DNA from: Polyangium sp. y55x31
GTDB lineage: Bacteria > Myxococcota_A > Polyangia > Polyangiales > Polyangiaceae
Assembly: GCF_029946505.1 (NCBI RefSeq)
Contig: NZ_JARZHG010000027.1
Coordinates: 62,001 to 126,000, forward strand
Direction of reading: 5' to 3'
DNA: 64,000 nt
Below, piece after piece: positions 63,390 to 64,000 of this stretch (position 1 is its first letter; each line of letters begins with the position of its first letter). The translations under genes were made by a program, and so were the position numbers. Below the pieces are notes generated by a model that made no database searches, was not told the DNA's origin, and saw only the letters and a list, made by a program, of their open reading frames with translations.

Positions 63390-64000
63390 AGACGGCGCTG
63401 TACGTTCGAGCTTGGGCGAGCCGGATCGCCCGCGGGGCGATGGGCGCGTCGATCGCAGGCCTCGCCGCCGCCGCGCTCGACGCGGCCTATGCACGCGGCG
63501 GCGAAGAGGAGCACATCGACGCCGCCAAGTCGCTCGCGATCTTCGTGGCGGACGCAGGTCTCGTCGCGCCCGTCGCGCTCGTCGTGGGGCTCGTCGTGGC
63601 GACGTCGCTCGTGTTCCTCTTCCCGGAGGCGGCGCCGACGCCCGCGTCGGCTGTCGCATCGCTGCGAGCGCGCGCCAAAGGTCGTCCCGCGGACGTGGCC
63701 GCGTTCGTGCCGCTCGCGATCGTGGCCGCATTCCTGTGGATGACGCTCTCGGCGCAGCTCGCGCGGGCGCTGCTCGCGCTCGACGTCGCCGCGCCGCTCG
63801 CGGGGCTCGCCATCGCGACGGGCACGCTGCTCGTCGGCCTGCTCGCGACGCTGCTCTCGCTCGCGCTCACGCCGGCGCTCCGGCAAGCGCTGGCCACGGC
63901 GAGCGAGGGCCGGCCCGCGTTCGTCGATCCCGCGAAGACGGCCTTCGCCGCGCTCGTGGTCGTGGGCCTGCTCTTCGGCCTCGGCGTCGCGACGGGCGGG
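63386..64000 (+). CDS. Membrane protein, 3' end cut by window
   Basis: An ATG at 63386 overlaps the recombinase stop by ATGA and the frame stays open to the window end (205 codons visible). At least four hydrophobic segments are visible: AMGASIAGLAAAAL, GLVAPVALVVGLVVATSLVFLF, AFVPLAIVAAFLWMTL and PLAGLAIATGTLLVGLLATLL. The rest is not available, so no family is assigned. Confidence 0.6.
   Translation, partial: MKTALYVRAWASRIARGAMGASIAGLAAAALDAAYARGGEEEHIDAAKSLAIFVADAGLVAPVALVVGLVVATSLVFLFPEAAPTPASAVASLRARAKGRPADVAAFVPLAIVAAFLWMTLSAQLARALLALDVAAPLAGLAIATGTLLVGLLATLLSLALTPALRQALATASEGRPAFVDPAKTAFAALVVVGLLFGLGVATGG

Overview
The window is GC-rich, densely packed chromosomal DNA. Many genes start with GTG, and ATGA or GTGA start/stop overlaps are common. 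Four Hanks-type Ser/Thr kinases, RsbR-like STAS sensors, an FHA-GAF-adenylate cyclase, a hybrid histidine kinase, many lipoproteins with Gly-rich or Cys-rich regions and a delta-60 repeat protein together suggest a myxobacterium of the Polyangium/Sorangium type. That assignment is inferred from gene content. No rRNA, tRNA, CRISPR array, IS element or prophage was recognised.

Region by region. 1-13.7 kb is mostly core: the 3' part of a c-di-AMP synthase (cdaA) with its YbbR partner, a BMP-type binding protein, a UPF0158 protein, glycerol kinase, the FHA-GAF-cyclase, accA, a Gfo/Idh/MocA oxidoreductase, a membrane metallophosphoesterase, a DUF971 protein, engB and an ECF sigma factor. 13.8-22.9 kb is the most unusual part. 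It holds an AAA ATPase/TOPRIM pair that resembles a two-gene phage-defence system, a PAS-STAS protein, a 1277-residue chimera of NuoL-like and NuoM-like halves with two inserted soluble domains, and an hsdM-hsdS pair with a half-length hsdS and no hsdR. 22.9-29 kb is an accessory patch: lipoproteins, a 21-bp tandem array of 18 units, a delta-60 repeat protein and a decayed copy of its 3' end, a nucleoside hydrolase and an ABM-domain protein. 29-44 kb carries a GH35-type beta-galactosidase, VWA and Cys-rich lipoproteins, an AI-2E-type transporter, an M23 peptidase, MgtC, a LuxR-type regulator and a five-gene minus-strand operon (CPBP protease, HAD phosphatase, two small STAS-like proteins, NAD-dependent epimerase). 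44-64 kb has an Rpn/DUF4351-like protein, two kinase pairs, a UvrD-type helicase, an esterase, a hybrid histidine kinase, a dienelactone hydrolase, two tandem V4R-STAS sensors, glutathione reductase, a XerC-type recombinase and the start of a membrane protein cut by the window end.

Functional themes. Signalling dominates: c-di-AMP, cAMP, four Ser/Thr kinases, a histidine kinase, and STAS proteins of two designs (PAS-STAS, V4R-STAS) with no rsbT or rsbS in the window. The strongest candidate for something undescribed is the NuoL/NuoM chimera. Its fold motifs are kept, but the Glu and Lys residues that drive proton translocation are replaced in both halves, so it looks like an antiporter-fold protein turned to another use. 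The ATPase/TOPRIM pair and the orphan hsdMS genes on either side make this the region most worth follow-up.
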